DNA of 64,000 nt from Hypericum androsaemum (lineage: Eukaryota > Streptophyta > Magnoliopsida > Malpighiales > Hypericaceae): contig OZ023183.1 of the NCBI GenBank assembly GCA_963995505.1, positions 21,138,671-21,202,670 on the forward strand, given 5' to 3'. The notes below the pieces were generated by a model. The model ran no database searches and was not told the DNA's origin. It was given only the letters and a program-made list of their open reading frames with translations. Each line of letters starts with the position of its first letter. The stretch's first letter is position 1. Position numbers and translations under genes: made by a program. This document shows, piece by piece, positions 12,627-23,655 of this stretch.

Positions 12627-14281
12627 TGATGAGTGTGAAAACATTCATTGTTTGCGTATGTTTTAGCATTGAATTCCTATCGTTTCTAGTAGGTTTACGT
12701 GTTATTCGATGTTAATATCTCTTATTTCGTATTATGTTAGTTTTCGTATAACCTCTTAATTTTTATTGTGTTTCTTTCATGTTTATTGCTAGAAGCCCTT
12801 GTGAGATGAGAGGGAGGATGTTGGTGCACCATTGGTTCGTGTTGAAGTCTATCGGAGTAGCCTAAAAGATTGACGCTTGATCAGGCACTCGAAGATATGG
12901 GCGAGTTTGACCTCTTGTTACTTAAATACAGATAACTTTCTCGTCCGAAGACCGATGAAGGCAAACTCAGTGGCTTCGGAAAGAAGACATCATGGGCTAC
13001 ACATTTGTTTCTAATGGGCTTCTCCAAATTCGAAGCCCAAAAGGGATAAAAATCACGTCCAAAGTCGAGCTGTAATTCTGCCAGCAATCTGTACGAATTT
13101 GGCCGAAAATTCAAGGACCATTATGGACCATGATTGCCTTTCTTTCTTTCACATGGCTGGAAACTTGAGTGCCTTGTATAAATAATTCTCCTTGGTGTTC
13201 TTTGTTGGAAAGAAGAGCTTTCCACCTCCAAAGTGGAGCTTTCCACCTCCAAAGTGCTTTCCACCATCAAAAGAAAGGCTTTCCAACTCAAAAGAGAGAA
13301 TATTCATCCATCCACCTTCTCTTTTGATGGATGAGTGGAGAAAAAGCTCTCATCTCATTCACTATAAATAGAGGAGGGAATTGCTCTCTTTGGGATATCT
13401 AGTTTTTGAAGAATAGAGTTGGAGATTGAGAGTTGTGAGGAATACCAAGGAGGAGCACCATTGGAGGAATGCTAGAAGGAAGCTTGAAGAAGGATGCTTG
13501 AGGAAGCTCTTGACCACATCTTGAGTTTTCTCTATCTCTCTCTTTAATGTTATTTTCTATCATGTTCTTGTATAAGTTTTCTTCTTGTATGAACATGACT
13601 TGTGAGTAGTTTTCCTTGTGAGTACGATGCTTTAATTATGTGATTACTTATCTATGTTGGGTTATGGTTTGATCAACTTTCGTAGTAGTTGTCAATTGAT
13701 GATCGTAATGCTTAATCTAACTTGATCACTTAGATTATGATGTTAGTTGATGATAGTGGACTGAAAGGCATTAAATTCAACGGAAGGATCAATTGACATA
13801 TTCTTAGGTATTAATGAGACATCTTGATACTAAGGGATAACCCACGAGGAGTTAACTTTATAATTGAGTTTAGCTTAGTTCACGATCTAATTAATGAGCG
13901 AAAGCGTTAGTTGGTATTCGTGAACTATTCTAGCTTAGTTTTATCGGCCTAATGAGCGAAAGCGTTAGGAGGATGCATTAGAACACTCCGGGTACTAGTT
14001 AGAACTTCATAAATAACCATGATCTTGACATAGATAGGTAGTCCATAAAAGCATCGTGCTCTCTTTATTTCATTAAGTACAAACTGTCTTTCTATATTTC
14101 TTAATTTACTTATTGTCTTGCAACCTCATATCATTCTTTACTTTACGAACTTGTTTCAATTTGGCTACATACGATTGATTGTTTCAATTTTCATGTTCTA
14201 CCTCTCTCAGTTCAAGAACCTTACTTATACACTATACTATTTGTTTGTGCGTTAAATTGCTTGTCAATTTTGCGTACGTCA
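12627..14281 (+). repeat. 3' LTR of element 2
   Basis: It runs from TGATGAGTGTG to GCGTACGTCA (1655 bp), with the usual TG...CA ends. A TATA box (TATAAATA, 13363-13370) marks the probable LTR promoter. A short direct repeat built on GCTTTCCACCTCCAAAGTG lies at about 13218-13262. Confidence 0.85.
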
Positions 14282-14284
14282 ATA

Positions 14285-14720
14285 CCCAATTAAATTAAGC
14301 AAAACTCAATAGCATCTCCAATTATCTCACCCTTATGATCTATAATCGGGCAAAAATTTAGCACCCTTTTTTGATAGACCAATTCTTTATCAATCCAATG
14401 CCCTGTTAAACACATGTAATTCAAATTTTGGATTGATGTCCATGTATTCATTGTTAAACAAAACGTTTGATTTTGCATAAGTCTTTTCAACTCTGTTTTC
14501 TCATCGTTATACAATTTTATGTAATCCTCAGCAAGAGTTGTCATATGTGGTAACAAAAATCGAGGCTGCAAATATTGCCTATAGGCATTAAATCCCTCCT
14601 CTTGCCAACTGAAATCGAGCCTCGTCTTCTCTTGAAAATTTCTTGCAATATTTGTCTAAGTGTGAGTTCTCATAGCGGCGGTTCCATTACTTGACCACAA
14701 TAGTTACATGCAACATATCT
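14285..14720 (-). pseudogene. hAT-family transposase relic (RICESLEEPER-like)
   Basis: The frame at 14290-14571 encodes the hAT core region; the motif LTMNTWTSIQNLNYMCLTGH followed by KRVLNFCPIIDHKGE is typical of plant RICESLEEPER/DAYSLEEPER transposases. Residues CNYCGQ at about 14700 on the same strand look like the remains of a BED zinc finger, but most of the sequence between finger and core is lost. The frame breaks off at the LTR of element 2, so the C-terminal half, with the dimerisation region, probably lies on the far side of that element. It is not functional. Confidence 0.75.
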
Positions 14721-15314
14721 TTCATCTTCTCCCATATCTGGAACCTTTTTGAACTGACTCCACACAAGAAACAAGAGAACTAAACATACATTTCAAGGCT
14801 AAAAATCATATAGAAGCTATGAAGTTTGGCTACTTTAGTCAACAACATTGGATCTGAATCACCGATCTGCAATTTGTAACTCATATTATAAATAATTTGC
14901 CTCCAATAAACAGCAAACATGTATACCATATCATAACATAATCAAATCAAAGTGTGCAATGTTTAGGCACGGCCAAAAGTGCACACTTAGGAGAACTGGA
15001 AGGTCAGAGTGCATCTATTTTGCATGTTTCTTTCTTACTCCACCGTACACATAAGCCAGTTCCATTCCCAGGAGTGGAAGAGACACGAGGAGCTTGTTAG
15101 GATGTAGGACCAATTATAGTATAGCAATTTAGCAGACTCAATCTCAAAAATAAATTTGAAAACTGAATGTAGCAGAGTAACTGGCGCATTGGCAAACCCT
15201 AGCACGCTAACAACGGCTACCATAACAGTGCCAGTAGAGCAGCAATCTATAAGCCTATATTCTAATAAAGTTATCTAAAAATTAAATTGCATAACTTACC
15301 TCAAGATGCTGGAC
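14721..15314. other. Intergenic stretch, no gene recognised
   Basis: The sequence is AT-rich. A short minus-strand frame at 15035-15223 has no recognisable domain. It may include more hAT-derived sequence, which I cannot show. Confidence 0.4.
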
Positions 15315-16472
15315 TGTTGGAAAAATTGAGCAAAACTTTGTGAGTAAGATGATAATTCAAAAAGAATTTTAATGGGCATAAATAATTTGAGTAGCTAATA
15401 TGAGATGTTACAAAGTTGTAACAATCTACATTAAAATCTGAATTTTATTTTAAAATTTGTAATATCTATTTTAATTTCCAAATTTGTAACTGTGCCATTT
15501 ATTTAAACGTTTTTGACTTTTTAATTCAAAATTAGCTGTTACATAAATAAAAAAACTTAAGTGGCCATATCTATATGCTTTTTGAATGCTTGCCATTATA
15601 AAAGAGGAGGGTTATCCTTTCATTTTTGGAAGAGGAAGATGTGTGAAACTCTTTTTGCTCCTTATTTTTTCGATTCTGAGTTGTCTACATTGTCCTTGTT
15701 AGTTCTTGGTTACTCGAGTATATTTTGGAAGGATCTGTTTAATCCTTGGTTACCTATGGTAAAATTGGTTCTTAAGGACAGTGTGCCACTACACGACTTG
15801 GATCATTTTTTTTCCTTTTCTAGTTTTTTTTAATCTCTTGAAAGAAATCCAATAGAGAGAATATACTATCTGGGTGAAGAGCGATGATTTTAAAGAGGCC
15901 AGAAAGTTTTTCTGTAACTAAAATTCCTAGCATTCCTTCTTAAGATTGTTGGATAATCTGGTGAAAAAGGACAAAAATGATCCGAATCGTGTAGCGGTAC
16001 ACTGTCTTTATGAACCAATTTTATCCTAGGTGATAGTTCTCTAGGATTAAACAGATTCTTCTAAGATATACTTGAGTAACCAAGAACTAACAAAGACAAT
16101 ATAGGCAACTCGAAATCAGAATAATTAAGGAGCAAAAAGAGTCTTACACATCTTTCTCTTCGAACAATAGAAGGATAACCCTCTTATATAATGTCAAGCA
16201 TTCAGAGGGTATATAAATATGGGCATTTAAGTTTATTTAATTATCTAACAAATAATTTTGAATTAAAAAGTCAAAACTGTTTAAATAAATAGCGCAATTA
16301 CAAAATTTGGAAATTAAAATTGCGGTTACATATTTTGAAAATAAATTCAGATTTTAATGTAGATTATTTTAATTTTATAAAATCTCTTATTAATTACTCA
16401 AATCCTTTATGTACATTAACTTTTTTTTGAATTATCATCTTACTCACAAAATTTTGCTCAAATTTTCCAACA
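15315..16472. mobile_element. 1.16 kb imperfect inverted repeat (foldback element or inverted LTR pair)
   Basis: The left arm (15315 to about 15830) starts TGTTGGAAAAATTGAGC. The right arm (about 15955 to 16472) is its reverse complement and ends GCTCAAATTTTCCAACA. Arms of about 0.5 kb flank about 125 bp of loop. They carry numerous mismatches and small indels, so the structure is not recent. The TGTTGG start and an internal TATA-like segment resemble an LTR, so two LTRs joined tail to tail is one option; a foldback DNA transposon is another. I see no convincing target duplication. Confidence 0.75.
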
Positions 16473-17518
16473 ACGGCTTCTAAAATCAATCCTACGGTAG
16501 TAGCCGGTAGCTAGTAGCCTATCACACCGCCCCTATCACAACAATAAAAAATGAGTTATGTACATAATTTTAAAAAATACGGTCCGACCGATTAGACCTT
16601 GAATCGAGCATCAGAGCGGTCTATTTTTAGGAGTAAAATGGCATCTGGTCGGACATGATAGTTCGTACTAGTTTTTGACTCGGACCGTCCAGTCTGACCA
16701 GATTTTATCCAAATCATCAAAAAATTAAACAAAGAAGTCATATCGTATGCTCGATTTCTCTTAATCAACAAAGAAAAATAGACTTTATATGTTATAGATT
16801 GGTTGATATTTCTAAAATGTGGATTTTGAAACCTATATTTTGATTATTTAGTCTACATATTATTTAAAAATATAAAAAATAATTAAAAAATATCTGATCC
16901 GACCGATGGTCTGACTGATCAGACCAGTCAACCCGTATCAAAACCCATATTTTAAAACTATGATTTTATACATAACAACATGAGTGTCGTCAAAAGAACG
17001 AACGCATAGGATACATCATCATCCTTATAAGCACGGATAAAACATCTGAAAAGGGCAAAACATCCTGAAATCTCTACTTCGCAAACAAGAAAAAAGAAGC
17101 AAAAACATTGCAGTGACCTAAAAATATCTGACAACACAAACAATTCTCTATTTCAAAACCCAGCCAATCCAGCTAAATTCACTAACCTAAAAATATCTAA
17201 CAATTTATGGAGACAGAGAGGGAGAGAACCTCAAGAGCGGCATTCTTGCGGTTGCGGACCACGCCCGCCGAGATCACCTAGGGCGCGTCGGCCATTTAGG
17301 TTAGCACCGGGAAACCCTAACCTAAACCTATTTTTCCCATCCGAGTTAAATTCCCCGTCCCCCGATCTTATATGAATTGTTTTTTTTTGCGGGGAGATCT
17401 TTTATCTATTGTGAGTTTTGAATGGTTAGACGAAGAGAGAAGGTTATTTCCAACTCTTAGGCCGCCTCTTGTTCGTCTATTCAAGTATTTATATCCACGG
17501 CAAATACCGGGGATTCAA
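16473..17518. other. Intergenic stretch with a possible broken first exon (minus strand, 17246-17295)
   Basis: Most of this is AT-rich with no gene. At the right end a GC-richer minus-strand segment reads ATG at 17295, MADAP, an in-frame TAG, then VISAGVVRNRKNAAL, and shortly after a GT that could be a splice donor. This looks like the decayed first exon of an unknown nuclear gene. I do not recognise the protein. The plus-strand frame from 17372 is open into the LINE target site; its origin is also unknown. Confidence 0.3.
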
Positions 17519-17532
17519 TCATGTACCCAACT

Positions 17533-20500
17533 GGAGGAATCTTTTCCTAGAGCTCAACTCTTACATGGTCTTTTCTGGGGGTCCGATCATTGCTATCTCT
17601 TCTTGAGAGTTAATTTTTCAAGAATTAGACGTAGACTATTCCGTTTTGAAGAATTTTGGCTAACAGAGAATGGTTATCGAGATATTATTGATCATGCTTG
17701 GACTGTTCCTCTTTTGGGTACTCCTCCTGAAATTTTTGAAAAGAAAATCAAGTCTTGCACTAGTGACTTGATTGCTTGGAGTAGGAATAGGAATGAAAAT
17801 AAACTATTTAGGATAGATTTCTTGACTTCTCAATTGCAGGTCATACATGCCTCTAATCTGGTTGCTCGTTGTAACGATGAGGAGATCAAGATTAAAAGGA
17901 GCTTGGTTTTTTTATGGAACAAGAAGAGATCTTCTGGAAGCAAAGGTCCAGAGTGGCTTGGCTCAACTGGGGCAATAAAAACACGACTTTTTTTCATACT
18001 TCAGCTACCTAAAGAAGACAGGTAAACCAACTTGTTCAGTTATAGCTGGAAGATGGTTCGTGGATTGAAGATGAGAGTATTTTGCAAACTCATATTTTTG
18101 ATCATTTTAAGAATCTGTATTCTGCAAAACCTACTTTGAATTCTGATGGGATTATTGGTTGCATTCCGCGGCTAGTCACCTCTGCTATGTCCGCTTATTT
18201 GATTATTCCCATCTCTGTTGATAAAATTAAGGCAGCTATTTTTGATATGGGTGGTACCAAAAGTCCAAGTCCAGATAGGTTTTCTGGCATTTTCTATCAG
18301 AAATTTTGGAGTACAACTTCTCCTGACTTGATTGCCTTAGTTAGAAATTTATTTGATTCTGGTCATGTGCCATCTGAACTTAATAGGATCTTTATTGCTC
18401 TCATTCCTAAGATTCCTAATCCTAGCAGTATTCATGATTTTAGGCCGATTAGTTTATGCAATTTTGCTTACACAGTGTACTCCAAAGTTCTTGTGAATCG
18501 TTTTAAACTTTGTATGGAATCTTTAATCTCTGAGTGTCAAGGTGCATTTGTTAAGGGTAGATCTATTCAGGATAATGTGATCATTGTCCACGAGTCTTTT
18601 CATTGCCTTAGAACTGCTTCTTGGAAGACAAAGAATTCCATGGCCATTAAACTTGATGTGAAAAAAGTTTATGACCTTGTTAATTGGAAGTTTTTGGAAT
18701 CTATTGTGAGACAACTTGGTTTTCCTGAAAAGTGGATTGTTTGTACTATGAGCTGCATCACTTATACTTCTTACAGCATTTTATTCAATGGTCAGCCTCT
18801 TCCATGGTTCCCTTCTTTTAGGGGAATACGACAAGGTGATCCCCTTTCTCCCTTTTTATTCCTCTTTATTTCGGACGCATTGGCACATTTTATCTCTCGG
18901 TCCAAGAGATTCAGGGATTTGCTTTTAATAGACATTGTCCTTCGCTTACACACGTTCTCTTCGCTGACGATACTTTGCTCTTTAGCGGGGCCAATGTTCT
19001 TGAAGCCACTAAGCTGAAAGAATTACTCGTTAGTTTTTCTAATGTGTTTGGTCAAGAGATCAACTTTGATAAGTCTAGTATTTGTTTTGCTAGATGGGAG
19101 ACTATTCCTAATACACAGGCAATCACAGATATATTGGGAATGAAGCAAATGGCTGCTAATGACAAGTATTTGGGTCTACCTTCATTCTGGGGTAGATCCA
19201 AGCGTGAGGCTTTGAATTTTATTTTGGAAAAGATGATCACCAGGACCACGAGCTGGAAGCAAAAGCTTCTTTCTACGGCCGGGAGGGAAGTTCTCATCAA
19301 GGCGATTCTTTCTGCCATACCATGTTATACATTGCAATGCTTGATATTTTCTTCTACTTTTATTGATAAGCTTAATGGCCTGGTTTCCAAGTTCTGGTGG
19401 TTGGGTGATGTGAGTATGAACACGATCTATTGGCTTAGTTGGAGTAAACTTACTGTTTCTAAAAGATCAGGTGGCCTCGGATTTAAAGACCTTAAGGTCT
19501 TCAATACAGCTTTATTGGCTAAGCAAGTTTGGAGGTTACATTCTAACCAGACTTTTTTATATTTTTGGGTCCTCAAAGGTTTATATTTTCCCGATGGTGA
19601 TTTATTGTGTGCTGGCCGTGGCTCCAGACCTTCTTGGGTCTGGAATAGCCTTCTTATTGGTCAAAAAATAATTAAGGATGATGTTCTGATTAGGATTGGC
19701 AATGGTCTAACTACAAATATTTGGACTGATCCTTGGATTTCTACTTTACCTGGTTTTAAGTTGAACCCTAGTAATGTGATTCCTTGGGACATTTCTTATG
19801 TTGCGGATCTCATCTGTTTATCTAAAGGTAGCTAGAGAACAGATTTGCTGCATAACCTTTTCAACCAGGAGGAGCAAGCTACAATTAACAAAATTCGAGT
19901 ATGTCGGGCTAGTACTCCTGACAAAGCAATTTGGCATCATTCGGTTGATGGCTCCTTCTCTATCAAGAAGGGTAATCAGATTCTTAAGAACCATGGTTGT
20001 TCTCCTTTACTTACAAATTCTACCCACTCTGATTTACCTCTTGTGGCTGTAGGTACTTGGCAGAAACTTTGATTGGTGGATGCTCCACCAAAAATCAAAC
20101 ATTTCGCATGGAGAGCTACTCAAAATTATCTTCCTACTGTAGAAAACTTGACAAGAGACACTTAAACCCGTCCTCTTTATGCAAAATCTGTCTCATTGCT
20201 GATGAATCTGTTGTGCATCTTTTGTTCAAATGCTCTTATGCAAGAGCCGTTTGGTTTTGCAGCCCGCTCTCTTCCTGTTTCGACCATATCCTTCACGTTA
20301 ATTTTGGGGGCTGGCTGAAGTTTTTATTTGACAGTTTTTCTTCTAGCAGTAATAGAAGATTGTTGTCTTTTACCCTGCACTTGTGCTGGTCCATCTGGTT
20401 ATCTAGAAATAAATTTATCTTTGATGGCCTAGTACCTGATCCTCGTGGTATTGTTATCCAAGCCACTTATTTTTGTGATGAAACTTTGCAGGTTCTAGGT

Positions 20501-21040
20501 ACTGTAGCAATTGATTCGTTGGGTTTCAACTCAACTTCAACTTCAACTTCATGGGTTGCTCCGGACGCTGGGACCTTGAAGTTCAACTGCGATGCCTCCT
20601 GGATTGAAGACTCGTCTTTCTCGGGAGTTGCTACAGTTGTCAGAAACTCGGACGACTTTCTTCTCGAAGGTCAGACCATGCAGGTTTCTGCCTCCTCTCA
20701 GTTGGAGGCTAAAATTCTCGCAATTCATGCCACTGTCAAGATTATTCAACTTCGCTTTTCTCTTGTGGCTACTACAATTGAAACAGACTGCCGGCTAGCA
20801 TACATCTTCTTGTCTGATCCTCACTCGAAGGTCCCTTGGCAACTAAAGACTTTAATTCTGGATCTTCGAGAAGATTTATGCTCCATTCCTTTGTGCGAAC
20901 TTAGTCTTATTAACCGTTTGCAAAACCTTGTTGTTGATTGGGTTTGTAAACTTTGTAGGCTAGATTCTCTACCTTTGGATTGGTCTATCATCCACCCGCT
21001 CGAGCTTGATGCTCTCTTGTACTCGGATTTTCTGACTTAA
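17533..21040 (+). pseudogene. LINE ORF2 relic: endonuclease end, RT, zinc-binding RT domain, RNase H
   Basis: In order: endonuclease C-terminus with GSDH (about 17578), RT from about 18250 (KSPSPDRFSG, FRPISLCN, IRQGDPLSPFLF), the FADD catalytic box at 18960-18971, a C/H-rich zf-RVT region (about 20090-20270) and a C-terminal RNase H of the RVT_3 type (about 20550-20990; FNCDASW). The frame is broken at least four times: between 18025 and 18082, by a single-base loss near 18918 just before FADD, by a TAG at about 19833, and by a stop with a shift near 20070-20165. It is dead, but old enough only for scattered lesions. Confidence 0.9.
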
Positions 21041-21082
21041 TTATCGTTTTAAATATATTATTTGTTTCTTTTCAAAAAAAAA
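17533..21082 (+). mobile_element. L1-type LINE, 5'-truncated, with 14-bp target duplication
   Basis: A perfect direct repeat, TCATGTACCCAACT, flanks the insert at 17519-17532 and 21084-21097. The right copy follows the A9 tail (21074-21082). The insert encodes only the ORF2 part of an L1-type LINE, starting in the C-terminal endonuclease. ORF1 and most of the endonuclease are missing, as expected from incomplete target-primed reverse transcription. Confidence 0.93.
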
Positions 21083-21097
21083 GTCATGTACCCAACT

Positions 21098-22401
21098 AAT
21101 GTCACCTAAGCAAAATAGGAATAACAAAATTTGGCAAGGATTCATAGAATCATCATCTTTACTCACTATTTTAAAGATGTATCCAAATCTTTATATTTAT
21201 TTTAAAAAAAATAAAGATTCAGGTAGGATTTGAAATATAAAATATTAGGCACGATCAGGGTAACTCGCGGATCCGTATTATTTAAAAATTACTTAATTAA
21301 AATAAATGATCATTTGATTATTCACAAATAGCAAAGATGCACTAAAAAAGTGAATACAATAAATTTGTTAATTAAAAAAATTAATATAAAGAAACAAAAT
21401 TAAACAAATTCAAAAAAACTCGAAGTTGGGTAGGGTGAGATTGACAATTTAATATGATCTTTATTAATTAATATACTTATATATTATTTTAAAATAGTCA
21501 AGTAGGATCAATGGCGAGATTCGTGCGTTTGGTACTTCTTCTGGACAGACTTGGAGAAACAGAACAAAACAGTTTTAGACAGAACTATGAATTCAAGCTG
21601 TTATGTTCCGTGTTTGGTAACTTCAATATATTCGGTATAATTTTTGTTTAGTACATGTAATAGTTCAACCTAAAATTTTGTGAAATGCAAAACTACCCGT
21701 CAAAGAAACAAAAGAGAATAAATTATTTATATCTCAAATATTCGAATAATTATTTTTTTGGTATTCGTATTCGACAAAGAAACTATATAATATCCAAAAT
21801 TTTGGATATGAATTATCTAATTTATTAAACAACTTGTTAGGTGAGATTTTATTCAAATGAAATATCATCCAACATTATTTATAGCAAATAAAATATCTTT
21901 ATATATTTTTATTCCTGAAAAAATAAAATTTAGAAAATCTGAATTCGTATCTGAATATTAAAATATTAGATACGTCAATCACATATTAGATAAAATGAAA
22001 AATTTTAATTGAGTTAAATATGGTGAAGCAATATAAAAAGAGAAAGAATTTAGGATAATATGGTAAAAGAATATGAGATTTTTTTTGCACTAGGACAAAA
22101 TTTTCTAGCCCATAGTTAAAGATGGGACAAAAAATTTGAGGTGAACTTGGACAAACTTCTAACTTTGTGCAGGCCACTTGTTGCACCAAACATGCGCTTG
22201 GACAAAAATGTCAGTCCTGTCCTGTCCAAGCCACGGAAACAAATGCACCCTAAAATCCATGTACATTCCCTTATCTTGTAAAAAATAAAGATTTGGACGG
22301 TATCTAAATTTAAACCTGATCAAAGTTCACGAATCTTAGATCTTTATGATCTAGATGAGAGTAGACCCTCAGAATATGGGTCTAATTGCCGGTCAAGGTG
22401 A
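21098..22401. other. AT-rich intergenic stretch; possible degenerate DNA-transposon relic 21525-22255
   Basis: No gene is visible. Near 21525 the sequence reads GTGCGTTTGGT and near 22200-22255 a roughly inverted form ends AAATGCACCC, with shared CTTGGACAG-like motifs. This is compatible with the ends of a hAT-like non-autonomous element. Target duplication and coding capacity are not evident. Confidence 0.35.
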
Positions 22402-22419
22402 AGGTGACGAGTGGGCTTT

Positions 22420-22543
22420 TTTTTTTTTTGGTGAGATTTAAATTGTTTCCACAATTTCGGATCTTAGACGGTCATGGGATTCGATCCTCCCACCTCATGC
22501 TTAAGGACTGACACCGTATCCATCAGACCATACATGAGTTGGT
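22420..22543 (-). mobile_element. tRNA-derived SINE with 18-bp target duplication
   Basis: The insert is flanked by AGGTGACGAGTGGGCTTT at 22402-22419 and 22544-22561 and begins on the + strand with a poly-T run, so it lies on the minus strand with its A tail at the left. On the minus strand an RNA polymerase III A-box-like TGGTCTGATGG is followed by a B box GGATCGAATCC, the arrangement of a tRNA-derived SINE. Total length is about 125 bp plus tail. Confidence 0.85.
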
Positions 22544-22867
22544 AGGTGACGAGTGGGCTTTAGTGCACTGTAGAAGGGGAAAGCAGATTCGGCCATGGAC
22601 TTCGAACAAAATAAAATAAGGATAATTCTTGATGGGCTTTCTTGGCCCAATTTTGTAATTCAACAAATTCGAAAAATCATAAATTAATATGTTTGATTAC
22701 CAAAATTAAATTCACGCATGAGACAAGATAATCCTAAAGGGTCTGGATTGGGCACGGAATGCTCAGATTCCGAACCATTCGGAATGAAGACACGCGGGGA
22801 CTTTTTTGCAAACGCGCTAAAATACGGGGACCAAAATGAAAAAAACTACGCACAAACGCAGGCCTGA

Positions 22868-23110
22868 TACAAATGCCATTATCACATAACTGTGCATGCC
22901 AATATCACATAACTGTGCATGCCACTATCACATAACTGCGCATGCCAGTGTGACCTTTTTGTAAAAATGCTAAAATATGGGGGACCAAAATGAAAAAAAC
23001 TACGCGCGCCATTATCATCAACGGGGACTTGCCACTGTCAAAAATACACATGCCATTATCACATAACTGCGCTTGCCATTATCACATAACTGCACTTGCC
23101 ACTGCGGTCC
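22868..23110 (+). repeat. Compound minisatellite, unit about 24 bp
   Basis: Units built on TGCCATTATCACATAACTGC occur about three times at 22874-22948 and again at about 23050-23105. The two clusters are separated by a duplicated segment (CTAAAATA..GGGGACCAAAATGAAAAAAACTACGC) whose first copy precedes the first cluster (about 22798-22857) and whose second copy is at about 22952-23010. It lies about 0.55-0.8 kb before the start codon of X1. Confidence 0.8.
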
Positions 23111-23520
23111 CCTTTCACTCCAAACCGTACGGAATCGATTCCTTCACTCCGTGCTCAATCCACTCCCAATCCTAAATGTTCCATCTACGGGGAGTTTCAC
23201 TTCAGGCGACAAACAACACCAAAAGGATAGGCCAAGCACACGAGGAGGGAGGAAACGTAAGAGAGTTGACTTCGCCCATGGATCTGGATCGACACACATC
23301 TCAGCTGGTGATACTTGAGATCTGGGAGGTGGGAGATAGGCTGTCAGGATTCCTCTTGCCTCTGAGACTCGTCATCCTGACAGGTTTTGAGATCCGCGAA
23401 ATCCGCAGCTTCGATCCATATCGAATTAGAAAACAAATGCAATGTCCATGTCCTGTCTAGGGTATGTCGTAGGAAGTTCAGATTCCATGTCCGACAGCGT
23501 CGAAACACTACAGCACCGCC

Positions 23521-23569
23521 CACGTGCAATTATGGAGTTGTTAAGGCCATCCTGTTTCTGCTATATATA
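23521..23569 (+). promoter_or_regulatory. Putative core promoter of X1 (G-box and TATA box)
   Basis: CACGTG at 23521-23526 is followed by TATATATA at 23562-23569, 87 bp before the start codon. The TATA spacing resembles that of X2-X5. The G-box seems specific to X1. Confidence 0.55.
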
Positions 23570-23655
23570 CATTGTACATTGAAAGGGGTCTGACAGATCA
23601 AACTTCACCATAATAACAACCAATCAAACATGAAAAAACTTTCCCTCGATCGCAG

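Larger units (their letters stand above)
8633..14281 (+). mobile_element. Athila-type retrotransposon, element 2 (3' half)
   Basis: The element starts abruptly within RT and continues through RNase H, integrase, a non-coding 3' region with both polypurine-like boxes, and a complete LTR. Gag, protease and the N-terminal RT are absent here. Most likely they lie beyond the left edge, split off by the insertion of element 1. The LTR end abuts a hAT transposase relic, so the order of insertion appears to be hAT, then element 2, then element 1. Confidence 0.85.
22562..23655. other. Upstream region of DUF241 gene X1
   Basis: No gene is evident. The region carries the 22868-23110 minisatellite, a segment at about 23335-23430 that matches the upstream flank of the other DUF241 genes (AGGCTGTCAGGATTCCTCTT), a CACGTG G-box (23521-23526) and a TATA box (23562-23569). 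Confidence 0.6.

Noticed and set aside
15561..15833. 90-codon frame
   Set aside because: It lies in one arm of the large inverted repeat and is not kept in the other arm.
16958..17143. 61-codon minus-strand frame near the possible first exon
   Set aside because: Low-complexity content and no recognisable domain or link to the exon.
22868..23110. CRISPR-like array
   Set aside because: Repeats are adjacent tandem units without unique spacers, in plant DNA; a minisatellite.
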